DNA of 64,000 nucleotides from Clostridia bacterium. Lineage in GTDB: Bacteria > Bacillota > Clostridia > Lachnospirales > Anaerotignaceae. Of the stretch, positions 33,997 to 42,520 are shown one piece after another. A program made the translations under genes and the position numbers. Numbering within the stretch: position 1 is the stretch's first letter; the number at the start of each line of letters is the position of its first letter. The notes under the pieces were generated by a model, which was not told the origin of the DNA, ran no database searches, and worked only from the letters and a program-made list of their open reading frames with translations. The stretch is from NCBI GenBank assembly GCA_022651385.1, contig JALCQR010000003.1, forward strand, positions 120,967-184,966, read 5' to 3'.

Positions 33997-34407
33997 TCAA
34001 ATCACATATTTCTTTGCTGCTTCAGGAAGCGAGTCAACTTTAGCACTGATAATAAACGTAAAATCAACTTCATTTTCTTTTGATATCTGTTCAACTTCGG
34101 AGACAAATTCTGATATATCATCGTTTGAAAGGTTTTTAACAATATTGTGAAGGCCATCAATAAAGATATTTTCTATATCGCTGTCTTGAGAAAGAATGCC
34201 ACAGAGAAAACCAAAGAAAATCTTTTGGTCATCTATAGCTAAATTAGCTTTTACAAAACGGATATTATAATGCAAATCATACATATGAGTGTCATCATCG
34301 TCTACAAACACTACATGTCCCTTAGAGTTTTTGGCTGCTTCGTTTGCCATTGAAATAAGTCTCTTGGTCTTACCTTCGCCTTTTTCACCTGCTATAATCT
34401 GTATCAT
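33997..34407 (-). CDS. Small P-loop ATPase of unknown role
   Basis: The 136-residue protein has a Walker A loop at residues 7-14 (GEKGEGKT) and a Walker B-like strand (IENIFIDGLHNI) near residue 80. Clostridial proteins of this type are sometimes labelled PilT-like, but the size is far below PilT and no pilus genes are near. A GGGAGGAG site precedes the ATG. Its stop nearly overlaps the start of the radical SAM gene. Function is unknown; a nucleotide-binding helper is inferred. Confidence 0.75.
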   Translation of the reverse strand: MIQIIAGEKGEGKTKRLISMANEAAKNSKGHVVFVDDDDTHMYDLHYNIRFVKANLAIDDQKIFFGFLCGILSQDSDIENIFIDGLHNIVKNLSNDDISEFVSEVEQISKENEVDFTFIISAKVDSLPEAAKKYVI

Positions 34408-34633
34408 TATAATCTCCTCCCATCGGATATTATTTTATGATTCTATTATATTACAAAAAAGTTCATTATTCAACATATTTAGCTTTTACCGCTATTAAAT
34501 GAACGTATTTTGAAATCCTCCCTTATGTATGAATATTCCACGTTCATTTAAAAAATCCTTCTTTCAAATTATAAGAATAAACTTAAAAAAATGATAAAAA
34601 AATATAGTTATCACTGTATAATTTTTGTTGTTA

Positions 34634-34662
34634 TTGACTCTTATTAAATTTAATCATATTAT
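34634..34662 (+). promoter_or_regulatory. Promoter of the CDF transporter gene
   Basis: TTGACT and TATTAT are 17 bases apart, about 30 bases before the start codon at 34694, with GGAGG in between. Confidence 0.6.
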
Positions 34663-34693
34663 ATTGTTAAGCGTTAAATTGGAGGCTGAAGCA

Positions 34694-35572
34694 ATGGAAG
34701 AAACAGAGCGGTATCAGACCGCAAACAAAGTAAGCAAACTAACGTTAACAGCAAATATTCTTCTTTCAATAATAAAAATATCGGCAGGTATATTTGCCAG
34801 AAGTTCAGCAATGACAGCTGACGGCATACACACTCTTTCCGATGTTCTAACTACATTTGCAGTAATAATAGGTATGAAATTTTCAACAAAGCCTGACGAC
34901 GCCGACCATCCATACGGACATGAGAAAATAGAATCAGGAGTATCGGTAATACTTGCCTTTTTCCTTATTCTCACAGCTCTTGGAATAGGTATAAGCGGTG
35001 TTAAAACTATTTACCACGGTACTTATGTAAAGCCCGGAATACTTGCCGCGGCAGCGGCTGTGCTTTCAATAGTCACAAAAGAATGGATGTATAGGTATAC
35101 TGTAAAAGCCGCCGACAAAATTAAATCCAATGCTTTAAAGGCAGACGCATGGCACCACAGAAGTGATGCTTTTTCATCAATAGGAACTCTTGTCGGAATA
35201 GTGGGAGCAATAATAGGTTTTGGCATTCTTGATCCGCTTGCTTCAATAGTAGTGTGCGTAATGATAGTTAAAGTAGGCATAGACATATATAAATCTGCAT
35301 GCAATCAGCTTTTTGACAAAGCTGCCGATAACATTACAGTAGATAATATTACAAAAACGATACTGTCGGTTGACGGTGTTAAAACCATAGACGATCTCAA
35401 AACAAGAATACATGGTTCAAGGATATTTGTTGATGTGGAAATTGCCGTAGACGCCGGTATTGATGTATACCACGGAGATTTGATAGCTGAAAATGTTCAT
35501 CATGAAATAGAACAAAAATTTAGTGATGTAAAACACTGTATGGTACACGTAAATCCATATTTTGAAGAATAA
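34694..35572 (+). CDS. Cation diffusion facilitator metal exporter
   Basis: The ATG at 34694 follows TTGGAGG; the longer frame from 34625 covers the promoter. The 292-residue protein has six membrane helices. Metal-site motifs are visible: SAMTADGIHTLSDV in helix 2, DHPYGHEKIE in the following loop, and WHHRSDAFSS in helix 5. A C-terminal cytosolic domain (DDLKTRIHGSRIFVDVEIAVD) completes the CDF fold. It exports divalent metals such as Zn, Mn or Fe by proton antiport; the metal is not known. Confidence 0.92.
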   Translation: MEETERYQTANKVSKLTLTANILLSIIKISAGIFARSSAMTADGIHTLSDVLTTFAVIIGMKFSTKPDDADHPYGHEKIESGVSVILAFFLILTALGIGISGVKTIYHGTYVKPGILAAAAAVLSIVTKEWMYRYTVKAADKIKSNALKADAWHHRSDAFSSIGTLVGIVGAIIGFGILDPLASIVVCVMIVKVGIDIYKSACNQLFDKAADNITVDNITKTILSVDGVKTIDDLKTRIHGSRIFVDVEIAVDAGIDVYHGDLIAENVHHEIEQKFSDVKHCMVHVNPYFEE

Positions 35573-35646
35573 CGCTGAAAAAATCAGTTTATATAAATAG
35601 AATTTTTATAAATGATTTTCATAAAAGAATTAGTTTGCAAACAAAA

Positions 35647-35690
35647 AATCCGATATTTTCAAAACATCAATTATCTGAAAATATTGGATT
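35647..35690 (+). terminator. Terminator after the CDF gene
   Basis: AATCCGATATTTTCA and TGAAAATATTGGATT form a long A/T-rich stem, followed by TTTTTTA. The same hairpin has an A-run on its other side, so it can act both ways. Confidence 0.8.
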
Positions 35691-35781
35691 TTTTTATACT
35701 TAAATTTTGTTAAACATGTATACTTTTTTAGAAAAAGCTATATATTGGGCTCTAAATTTACCTCGCCTAAGCTTTACATTT

Positions 35782-36834
35782 TTATTTTGTAATTTCAAAC
35801 TCAGGAAATCCTGCCGCATACGGTGCTATTTCATAAAGGGGCATATAAAATACTACTCCGTTTTTATCCAAATAAAATCCTATTTTGCTGTATTCTTCCT
35901 CAAGAGTTTTTGTGGAATCTTCGAAATAATAATTTTTCTCATCTGATATTTCTTTATCCCAGCCATTTAAAACTGCATTTTTTACAGCTTTCTCATCCTT
36001 TAAGCCGGTACATTCTGCGGCTGTTGCTTCATCTCCGTTATCCAATTTAAAGACAAGACTTGTTCTCGTGCTTGTAGGATGCGCTCCGCCCAAGTCATAG
36101 CAATATGTATTTAAAACCGAAAGATATATATCATTTGTATATGTTTTTATGGTGCTTGTAAGCACAGCAGGCCTGAAATTCAAACCGCTGTCTTTTTTCG
36201 ATTCTTCATAGTATTCCGACTGTGTTTTTGCATACTCATTTTTGAAATCAGCCGCTGTTTTTTCAGCTTCTGCTTTAAGTACTCTGTTTATTGTTTCTGC
36301 GCTTTTCGTATCCGAGTTAAGTTGTATATACTTTACTTCATAGCTTAATACTGCTGTGCCGTCATCTGCTTTTACGCTGTCGCTTATAGTATTTTCTTCT
36401 CCTTTGACTTCATCATCAGATTTAGTAATACTGCATTGTCCGCTTTTTTCATCCCATTTAACATCTAAGTCAAATCCATAATTAAATGCTGTTACAGGAA
36501 CATATGCTTTGTCATTTTTTATTACAGCGGCTTTTTTCATGTCAATTTCTCTTGTGCCTATTCTCATTTGAGTATCGCCTATATCAAAATCAGCATAGTC
36601 ATCTCCAAGAGATACTCCAATCATTTTGTTTTCTGCATCCCACTGTGTTTCTGCACCAAGTGCGTCGGCTACATCCCTGAGCGGAACCATAAGCGTTCCG
36701 TCTTCAACATATGACGCCTGTGATGCAATTGACTTTCCGTTTGCATTTAATGTAATATCCCCCGCAAATGAAACACCTGCCGTACCAATTGACATGCAGA
36801 CAATTATCGACAAAACAAGGACATACTTTTTCAT
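35782..36834 (-). CDS. Secreted protein with copper-amine-oxidase-like N domain and DUF3298/RsiV-like C domain
   Basis: The 350-residue protein has a signal peptide (cleaved near VSFAG). Residues about 28-135 match the copper amine oxidase N-terminal-like domain, with MVPLRDVADALGAETQWD and the KAYVPVTAFNYGF repeat. The C-terminal half has the DUF4163/DUF3298 look of RsiV and PdaC-type proteins, with a SVLNTYCYDLGGAHPTSTRT block. A cell-surface role, perhaps binding wall glycan or lysozyme-like ligands, is inferred. No sigma factor gene is adjacent, so an anti-sigma role is unlikely. Confidence 0.85.
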   Translation of the reverse strand: MKKYVLVLSIIVCMSIGTAGVSFAGDITLNANGKSIASQASYVEDGTLMVPLRDVADALGAETQWDAENKMIGVSLGDDYADFDIGDTQMRIGTREIDMKKAAVIKNDKAYVPVTAFNYGFDLDVKWDEKSGQCSITKSDDEVKGEENTISDSVKADDGTAVLSYEVKYIQLNSDTKSAETINRVLKAEAEKTAADFKNEYAKTQSEYYEESKKDSGLNFRPAVLTSTIKTYTNDIYLSVLNTYCYDLGGAHPTSTRTSLVFKLDNGDEATAAECTGLKDEKAVKNAVLNGWDKEISDEKNYYFEDSTKTLEEEYSKIGFYLDKNGVVFYMPLYEIAPYAAGFPEFEITK

Positions 36835-36936
36835 TAAATCAACTTCCTTTCATTATTTTTCATCATATTTATATACAATTTTCCTCATTTATTTTATTGA
36901 AGAAATTCACAAACCTTAATTTTCTCTATTTGTCAC

Positions 36937-37425
36937 TTAACAGTTTGCTTTTATTTTTTTAAACATTTTTAACAAACACCCTAAAAAAATAATTCCTATA
37001 AATGCACCTGCGCTGTCTATACATATATCGGTAAACTGCGGTGTTCGGCCGGAAACAAAAATCTGGTGAAATTCATCACTGGCGGCATAAAGCGTACATC
37101 CAATCCACGATAAAATAACTGCTGTATTATTTTGTTTATAATATTTCAAAGTAAAATATAAAAGTGCACCCAAAACAGCATATTCAGTAAAATGTGCTGT
37201 TTTCCTTATAGGATGTTCAATGCTTTTTACAATTTTTCTCTGTTCTTCTTTGGGCATGGTATCAAAATTTTTCACAGTCATTTCACATATTACATATCCA
37301 ACTCCCTGACTCATTTCGCTTGACTCGTCACCTTTAAAGGCCGACATTGAAAATATAAAAATAACCCACATAAGCACCAGTATTAGTCTCAAACTGAATT
37401 TTGTCAATATATCACCTCTTTTCAA
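36937..37425 (-). CDS. VanZ-like membrane protein
   Basis: The 162-residue protein has four predicted helices and the VanZ pattern: IEHPIRKTAHFTEYAVLG near residue 75, then LYAASDEFHQIFVSGRTPQFTDICIDSAGAFIG split over a loop and the last helix. VanZ gives low-level teicoplanin resistance in the VanA cluster, but most family members are of unknown role. No glycopeptide resistance genes are near. An AAAGAGGTGATA site lies before the ATG. Confidence 0.88.
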   Translation of the reverse strand: MKRGDILTKFSLRLILVLMWVIFIFSMSAFKGDESSEMSQGVGYVICEMTVKNFDTMPKEEQRKIVKSIEHPIRKTAHFTEYAVLGALLYFTLKYYKQNNTAVILSWIGCTLYAASDEFHQIFVSGRTPQFTDICIDSAGAFIGIIFLGCLLKMFKKIKANC

Positions 37426-37491
37426 ATTGTTAATTCATTGTATCACAAAAGTATTTATATATGTATACAAAACAGAAAAAAGAATAAAAAA

Positions 37492-37516
37492 CAGAGCATT
37501 GATATTCAATACTCTG
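37492..37516 (-). terminator. Terminator downstream of valS
   Basis: CAGAG/CTCTG outer and ATTGA/TCAAT inner arms form one hairpin; on the minus strand TTTTTT follows. It would stop transcripts coming from valS and the repeat region before the VanZ-like gene. Confidence 0.7.
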
Positions 37517-37570
37517 CCAGCGTATAGAAAAACCTGTATCAAAAATAAAATTTCACAAAAGAATAATTTA

Positions 37571-37601
37571 TGGGAGCTTTTTCACTTGTAAAAAGCTCCC
37601 A
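37571..37601. repeat. Perfect 12-base inverted repeat
   Basis: TGGGAGCTTTTT and AAAAAGCTCCCA flank a 7-base loop. No T-run follows on the minus strand. It may be part of a small mobile repeat or a second valS terminator. Confidence 0.55.
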
Positions 37602-37777
37602 TAGCCCTTTAAAAATACGCTTGTAAACAAATTAAGACCTTGAGACTCTGTCCCAAACCCTGCAAGCCTTTAAAAAGGCTTGAACTAAACTTTGATAGGT
37701 TTCGCCCAAGTAATTACTATTGTGCAGAATTACTTTTGACAATAACTTTTTCAACAGTCTGTTAAAAATTTAAAAAG

Positions 37778-40417
37778 TTATTTATTCATTTGTAAAAGAC
37801 GCTCTTCAATTTGAGCAAGTGTAGCCTTATATTTTTCGCCTTTTGCTTTTTCTTCTTCAACTATATTGGCAGGAGCTTTTGAAACAAACCCCTTGTTTGA
37901 AAGTTTCTTTTCAACTCTTTCAATTTCTTTAAGCATTTTTGCTTTTTCATCGTTAAGACGTTTTGTTTCTTTTTCAATATCCACAAGCTCCGCAAACGGC
38001 ATATAAATTACTGCGTTATGGATAACACATGAAACAGCATCATCACCTATTCCGGTTTTATCGCTCTGAACGTGAAGCTCACTTGCATGTGCAAGTGTCT
38101 TAAAGAAAACCTCGGAACGTTTAAATACACTTACAGCATAATCGTCTTGTGAGACAATAAATACTTTGGCTTTTTTAGCCGGAACGACATTCATTTCAGC
38201 CCTAACATTTCTTATGCTTCTTACAGCTTCTTTTACAAGCTCAATTTCCTTTTCCTCATCTTTAAAGTTCCATTCTTCTTTAAATTCAGGCCATTTTGAG
38301 AGCATTATAGTCTCTTCCTCACTCTGAAGATGAAGGAAAATTTCCTCAGTAATAAAAGGCATAAACGGATGAAGCAGTTTTAAAGCATTTATAAGCACTT
38401 CTTTAAGCGTCCATAATGCTGCAGTTCTTGTTTTATCGTCTTTATTGTAAAGACGAGGCTTAACCATTTCAACATACCAATCACAATACTCATTCCAAAC
38501 AAAGTCAACTATTTTGTCGGCAGCCATTCCCAGCTCATAATTTTCAAGATTTTCCTCTACTTCTTTAGCAAGAGTATTTACTTTTGAAACTATCCATTTA
38601 TCAGCCGGAGTAAGCATAATAAACTCTTTCTTTATTTCATCATCAAGGTTCATAAGTACAAATCTTGATGCGTTCCAAAGTTTATTAAGGAAATTACGGC
38701 AGTTTTCAAGTTTGTCATAAAAGAAACGCATATCGTTTCCAGGTGAAGTTCCTGTAATTAGCATAAGTCTCAAAGGATCTGCACCGTATTCCTTTATTAC
38801 CTCAAGAGGATCTATGCCGTTTCCGAGGGATTTTGAAAATTTTCTGCCCTGTTCATCTCTTATAAGACCATGGATATATACATCTCTAAACGGAATCTCT
38901 CCAACCTGCTCAATACCGGAAAATACCATTCTTATGACCCAGAAGAAAATAATATCATATCCAGTTACCATAGTATCAGTAGGATAAAAATATTTAAGCT
39001 CTTCCGTCTGTTTAGGCCATCCGAGAGTTGAGAAAGGCCAAAGTGCAGACGAAAACCATGTATCAAGAGTATCCTCGTCCTGTTTAAAATGCGTTCCTCC
39101 GCATTTAGGGCATTTTTCAGGCATAGCCTTAGCTACAACCGTTTCACCGCAGTCCTGACAATAGTATGCCGGTATCCTGTGGCCCCACCAAAGCTGACGT
39201 GAGATGCACCAGTCATGAATATTTTCAAGCCAATGAAGATATACTTTGCCGAATCTTTCAGGAATAAACTTAAGTCTTCCGTCTTTATAGCAATCAATGG
39301 CTGGCTTTGCCATCTCGTCCATTTTTACAAACCACTGTTTCTTGATAAGCGGTTCAACTATTGTTCCGCATCTTTCATGTACCCCTACGGCATGAGTTAT
39401 GTCCTCAACTTTAACTAAAAGCCCAAGATTTTTGAGTTCTTCAACTATCTGTTTTCTTGCCTCGTATCTATCAAGACCTGCATACTTTCCGCCGTTTTCA
39501 TTTATTGTGCCGTCATCATTCATTACATTAATCTTAGGCAGATTATGTCTTTCACCAACAGCAAAGTCATTAGGGTCATGTGCCGGAGTAATTTTAACAA
39601 CGCCTGTACCGAAATCACGGTCAACATAGCTGTCAGCAATTATAGGTATTTCCTTGTTTACTATAGGTAGAATTGCTTTTTTGCCAACAAGGTCTTTGTA
39701 TCTCTCATCATCCGGATGTACAGCAACAGCCGTATCGCCAAGCATTGTTTCAGGCCTTGTCGTTGCAAGAACAACAAATTTTCCCTCTTCACCGGCAATA
39801 GGATATTTTACATGCCAAAAATGACCGGCTTTATCCTCGTGATTTACCTCGGCGTCGGAAATAGTAGTCTTACATTTCGGGCACCAATTTATAATTTTTT
39901 CGCCTTTATAAATGTATCCTTTTTTATAAAGACGCATAAATGTTTCAAGTACGGCATCGGAACATCCTTCGTCCATTGTGAAACGAACTCTGTCCCAATC
40001 GCAGCTGCTTCCCATCTTTCTAAGCTGATTTAATATTATTTCTCCATACTGCTCTTTCCATGCCCAAGCTCTTTTAATAAAGCCCTCACGTCCTACATCT
40101 TCCTTTTTAAGGCCTTCCTTAGCCATTTGCGCAACAACTTTTACCTCAGTCGCAATACTTGCATGGTCAATGCCCGGTATCCACAAAGCATTGTACCCTG
40201 ACATTCTTTTCCACCTTATAAGTATATCCTGTATAGTGTTGTCAAGAGCATGTCCCATATGCAGCTGACCTGTAATATTTGGCGGCGGCATTACAATTGT
40301 ATATGGTTTTTTTGATTTATCAACCTCAGCGTGAAAATATTTTTTCTCGAGCCATCTGTTGTAGAGTCGTTCTTCAACAGAGGACGGATCATATACTTTT
40401 TCCAAATCTCTTTTCAT
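37778..40417 (-). CDS. valS: Valyl-tRNA synthetase
   Basis: The ATG at 40417 follows CAGGAGG; upstream in-frame codons to 40483 lie in the T-box terminator. The 879-residue class I synthetase has the HIGH-type motif PPPNITGQLHMGHAL near residue 45, the KMSKS-type motif KFSKSLGNG near residue 530, an editing domain (ATTRPETMLGDTAVAV), zinc-type cysteine pairs (CPKC, CQDC), and the C-terminal coiled-coil arm starting near residue 810. It charges tRNA-Val with valine. Expression is under T-box control. Confidence 0.97.
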   Translation of the reverse strand: MKRDLEKVYDPSSVEERLYNRWLEKKYFHAEVDKSKKPYTIVMPPPNITGQLHMGHALDNTIQDILIRWKRMSGYNALWIPGIDHASIATEVKVVAQMAKEGLKKEDVGREGFIKRAWAWKEQYGEIILNQLRKMGSSCDWDRVRFTMDEGCSDAVLETFMRLYKKGYIYKGEKIINWCPKCKTTISDAEVNHEDKAGHFWHVKYPIAGEEGKFVVLATTRPETMLGDTAVAVHPDDERYKDLVGKKAILPIVNKEIPIIADSYVDRDFGTGVVKITPAHDPNDFAVGERHNLPKINVMNDDGTINENGGKYAGLDRYEARKQIVEELKNLGLLVKVEDITHAVGVHERCGTIVEPLIKKQWFVKMDEMAKPAIDCYKDGRLKFIPERFGKVYLHWLENIHDWCISRQLWWGHRIPAYYCQDCGETVVAKAMPEKCPKCGGTHFKQDEDTLDTWFSSALWPFSTLGWPKQTEELKYFYPTDTMVTGYDIIFFWVIRMVFSGIEQVGEIPFRDVYIHGLIRDEQGRKFSKSLGNGIDPLEVIKEYGADPLRLMLITGTSPGNDMRFFYDKLENCRNFLNKLWNASRFVLMNLDDEIKKEFIMLTPADKWIVSKVNTLAKEVEENLENYELGMAADKIVDFVWNEYCDWYVEMVKPRLYNKDDKTRTAALWTLKEVLINALKLLHPFMPFITEEIFLHLQSEEETIMLSKWPEFKEEWNFKDEEKEIELVKEAVRSIRNVRAEMNVVPAKKAKVFIVSQDDYAVSVFKRSEVFFKTLAHASELHVQSDKTGIGDDAVSCVIHNAVIYMPFAELVDIEKETKRLNDEKAKMLKEIERVEKKLSNKGFVSKAPANIVEEEKAKGEKYKATLAQIEERLLQMNK

Positions 40418-40433
40418 CTTTCTACCTCCTGAA

Positions 40434-40680
40434 ATAAAAAAAGGCTTTCGTCCAAACAAAAGGACGAAAACCCGCGGTACCACCTTAATTTCCGTAAAAT
40501 ACGGACACTCACGGCTTTAACGCTGCCGGCGGATATGCCTAATGCAAAAAGCTTTCTCAGCATATCGGCTCGCGGACTACATTCGGCTTACTTATACTAA
40601 AGAACCTCACAGCCGAGGGTTCTTTTCTCTGAAAGCTTTATAAGCCTACTCTTTCCGGTCACTGCCATTGAAATTATATA
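40434..40680 (-). promoter_or_regulatory. T-box riboswitch of valS
   Basis: On the minus strand the leader has a long stem I (GACCGGAAAGAGTAGG near its 5' end), the T-box core AAGGTGGTACCGCGGG at 40486-40471, and a terminator of GTTTTCGTCC/GGACGAAAGCC followed by TTTTTTT at 40440-40434. Uncharged tRNA pairs with the core and prevents termination. Two GUA valine triplets lie on the 3' side of stem I (40597-40595 and 40591-40589); either could be the specifier. The leader is immediately before valS, which agrees with a valine codon. Confidence 0.93.
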
Positions 40681-40687
40681 ATGTATA

Positions 40688-40716
40688 ATGATATTAAATC
40701 AAAGACCTTTTGTCAA
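40688..40716 (-). promoter_or_regulatory. Promoter of the valS T-box leader
   Basis: On the minus strand TTGACA (40716-40711) and TATCAT (40693-40688) are 17 bases apart, placing the transcript start at the 5' end of the T-box. Confidence 0.75.
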
Positions 40717-40798
40717 GGGTTTTTATCTTTTTTTCTGTTAAAACTGAATGCCATTGGCAAATAAAACGTTTTTGCGCTATCGTTTGAATTTTACAAAA

Positions 40799-40831
40799 AA
40801 AGTGAGCCAAGATATAATATTCGCCCACTTT
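40799..40831 (-). terminator. Terminator after the 40872 gene
   Basis: AAAGTGGGC and GCTCACTTT arms (one mismatch) surround an A/T loop; on the minus strand TTTTTTT follows. Confidence 0.75.
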
Positions 40832-40871
40832 CTTATATGCCTTTGTTATTAAAATCAAGGATATTCAGACT

Positions 40872-41102
40872 TTAATCTTCTTTATCATTCGACTTTTTAT
40901 CTGCTTTGTGCCTGGTTATTTCCAAAGCTAATTTTAGAGATACGATACCTATGCATACACTAAAACCACAGACTAAATATTTTAGCTTAAATGCGGAATA
41001 ATCAGTATTAAATTCCACAATTATATAGTTTGCATAACTAATCAAAGATATAAAAATCATCCATCTTCTTAGATATGTCAGAAAATCCGGCTTCATATTC
41101 AT
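40872..41102 (-). CDS. Small two-helix membrane protein
   Basis: The 76-residue protein has two hydrophobic segments (WMIFISLISYANYIIV and YLVCGFSVCIGIVSLKLAL) and a charged C-terminus (HKADKKSNDKED). It lies after ftsW and a short gene remnant and ends at the terminator at 40799-40831. A GAGATGTGATAA sequence precedes the ATG, a moderate ribosome binding site. No family is recognised. Confidence 0.55.
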   Translation of the reverse strand: MNMKPDFLTYLRRWMIFISLISYANYIIVEFNTDYSAFKLKYLVCGFSVCIGIVSLKLALEITRHKADKKSNDKED

Positions 41103-41125
41103 GATTTATCACATCTCATTATCTC

Positions 41126-41296
41126 TTATTTCATAGTATTTTTGATGAACTGCTTTTCCTGCATATTCTGTATCCAACCATACATATTATGCTTCCAAGC
41201 CGCTCTTGTTAACCTTATGTTCTCACCTTCATAATGAGTATACACCCAATCTTTTACAGATGCAAATTTACTTGTAGGATTCATTTGTAAAAACAT
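41126..41296 (-). pseudogene. Possible gene remnant downstream of ftsW
   Basis: A 56-codon frame from an ATG at 41296 reads MFLQMNPTSKFASVKDWVYT, then HYEGENIRLTRAAWKHNMYG and WIQNMQEKQFIKNTMK. It looks protein-like and stays open upstream almost to the ftsW stop, but no ribosome binding site or complete start is present. It could be the C-terminal remnant of a gene lost from the division cluster end, or an unusual small gene. Confidence 0.35.
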
Positions 41297-41328
41297 CTCA
41301 AACACAGGCCGCAGTATACCTGAAGTTA

Positions 41329-42510
41329 TTATTGCTTTTTCTGATATTTAGATATATTTAAAAGTATGCCCATTGAACTCATTGTAAATACCAAGGCAGA
41401 GCCGCCATAGCTTATAAAAGGCAGAGCCATGCCGGTATTAGGCATAACATTTGTGGCAACCGAAATATTTATTGCTACCTCTACTCCAATAAGCACCGTT
41501 ATTCCTACCGCCACCAAACAGCCGTAAAGGTCATCTGCATTCATTGCAATACGTATTCCACGCCATACAAGCACTGCAAAAAGAAGTATTACAAGTATTG
41601 CGCCGAACAGCCCCAGTTCCTCGCATATTATAGCAAATATAATATCGTTATACGGCTCCGGTACATATGTTTTTTGTCTGCTTTGGCCAAGTCCTAAACC
41701 AAACATTCCTCCGGAGGCAACGGCATAAAGGGACTGAATTATCTGAAAGCCTTTTCCTGTAGCGTCGGCAAACGGATTTAGCCAATATTTTATACGGTCG
41801 GAACGGTAAGCAAACATAGGCATTTTTACAAGTGCAAATACCCCTCCGCATCCAGCTATAAACATCGCTACGAAATATGATACTTTTTTGCTTGATACAA
41901 ACATTATTGCGCATCCTATAGCAGCAATGACAATAGCCGTTGAAAGGTTTTCGATTGATACAAGAAGTGTTGGAATCCCCAATACAACACAGCATTTGAA
42001 AAACCCCTTCCACGTGTCCATTATACCTTTATGAATTGCTATGTAATGTGACAGAAACAAAATTATTGCAAATTTCGCCACTTCGGACGGCTGAAATCCA
42101 ATCGGTCCTATGCCTAGCCATCGCTTAGAACCGTTCATGTCTTGACCTACTACAAGTACGAGAGCAAGACTAATAATAGCAAAAATATATATCAGAAATG
42201 ATAAATGCCTCAGCTTTTTATAAGAAAAATCCATCATAAAAAGCATAGCCACAACTCCTACTCCGGCCCAAACCAGCTGACGCTTTACGAAATAATACAT
42301 GTCATTTCCAAACTTTGCTCTTGTAAGAGTGTAGTAATAGCTTGAGGAAAAAACCATTACAAGTCCGAACATAACAAGTATCAATACTACAAAAAACAAT
42401 GTAAAATCAATGGATTCGGCCTTTTTTCTCAATTTGATTTTTTTGCTTTTTGCACGAGCATTATGTTTTCTGTTAACACTTCCGGCAGTCAAAGGCAGGT
42501 CCTCCCTCAT
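41329..42510 (-). CDS. ftsW: FtsW/SpoVE-type peptidoglycan glycosyltransferase
   Basis: The 393-residue SEDS protein has about ten membrane helices and the family blocks GIGPIGFQPSEVAKFAII, NLSTAIVIAAIGCAIMF, and near the C-terminus NTGMALPFISYGGSALV. SEDS proteins polymerise lipid II into glycan strands with a class B PBP partner. It sits where B. subtilis has spoVE, directly after murD. It ends the cluster here: murG and the ftsQ-type gene do not follow. Confidence 0.94.
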   Translation of the reverse strand: MREDLPLTAGSVNRKHNARAKSKKIKLRKKAESIDFTLFFVVLILVMFGLVMVFSSSYYYTLTRAKFGNDMYYFVKRQLVWAGVGVVAMLFMMDFSYKKLRHLSFLIYIFAIISLALVLVVGQDMNGSKRWLGIGPIGFQPSEVAKFAIILFLSHYIAIHKGIMDTWKGFFKCCVVLGIPTLLVSIENLSTAIVIAAIGCAIMFVSSKKVSYFVAMFIAGCGGVFALVKMPMFAYRSDRIKYWLNPFADATGKGFQIIQSLYAVASGGMFGLGLGQSRQKTYVPEPYNDIIFAIICEELGLFGAILVILLFAVLVWRGIRIAMNADDLYGCLVAVGITVLIGVEVAINISVATNVMPNTGMALPFISYGGSALVFTMSSMGILLNISKYQKKQ

Positions 42511-42520
42511 TAAGATTAAA

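Larger units (their letters stand above)
37426..37777. repeat. Intergenic region holding a dispersed-repeat-like element
   Basis: Between valS and the VanZ-like gene lie several inverted repeats: one at 37492-37516, a perfect 12-base pair at 37571-37601 and an AAGCCTTT/AAAGGCTT pair near 37669. Minus-strand text such as GCAGGGTTTGGGACAGAGTC and AACAGACTGTTGAAAAAGTT resembles intergenic repeat elements scattered in many gut Clostridia genomes. No protein frame is supported. Confidence 0.45.

Noticed and set aside
33997-34407. Type IV pilus ATPase PilT
   Set aside because: The protein has 136 residues and only the P-loop; PilT is about 350 residues and no pilus genes are near.
35707-35946. A 79-codon plus-strand frame downstream of the CDF gene
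   Set aside because: It is largely antisense to the secreted 35782-36834 gene and has no ribosome binding site.
35782-36834. Anti-sigma factor RsiV
   Set aside because: It has a cleaved-type signal peptide and a copper-amine-oxidase-like domain, no cytosolic sigma-binding domain and no adjacent sigma factor gene.
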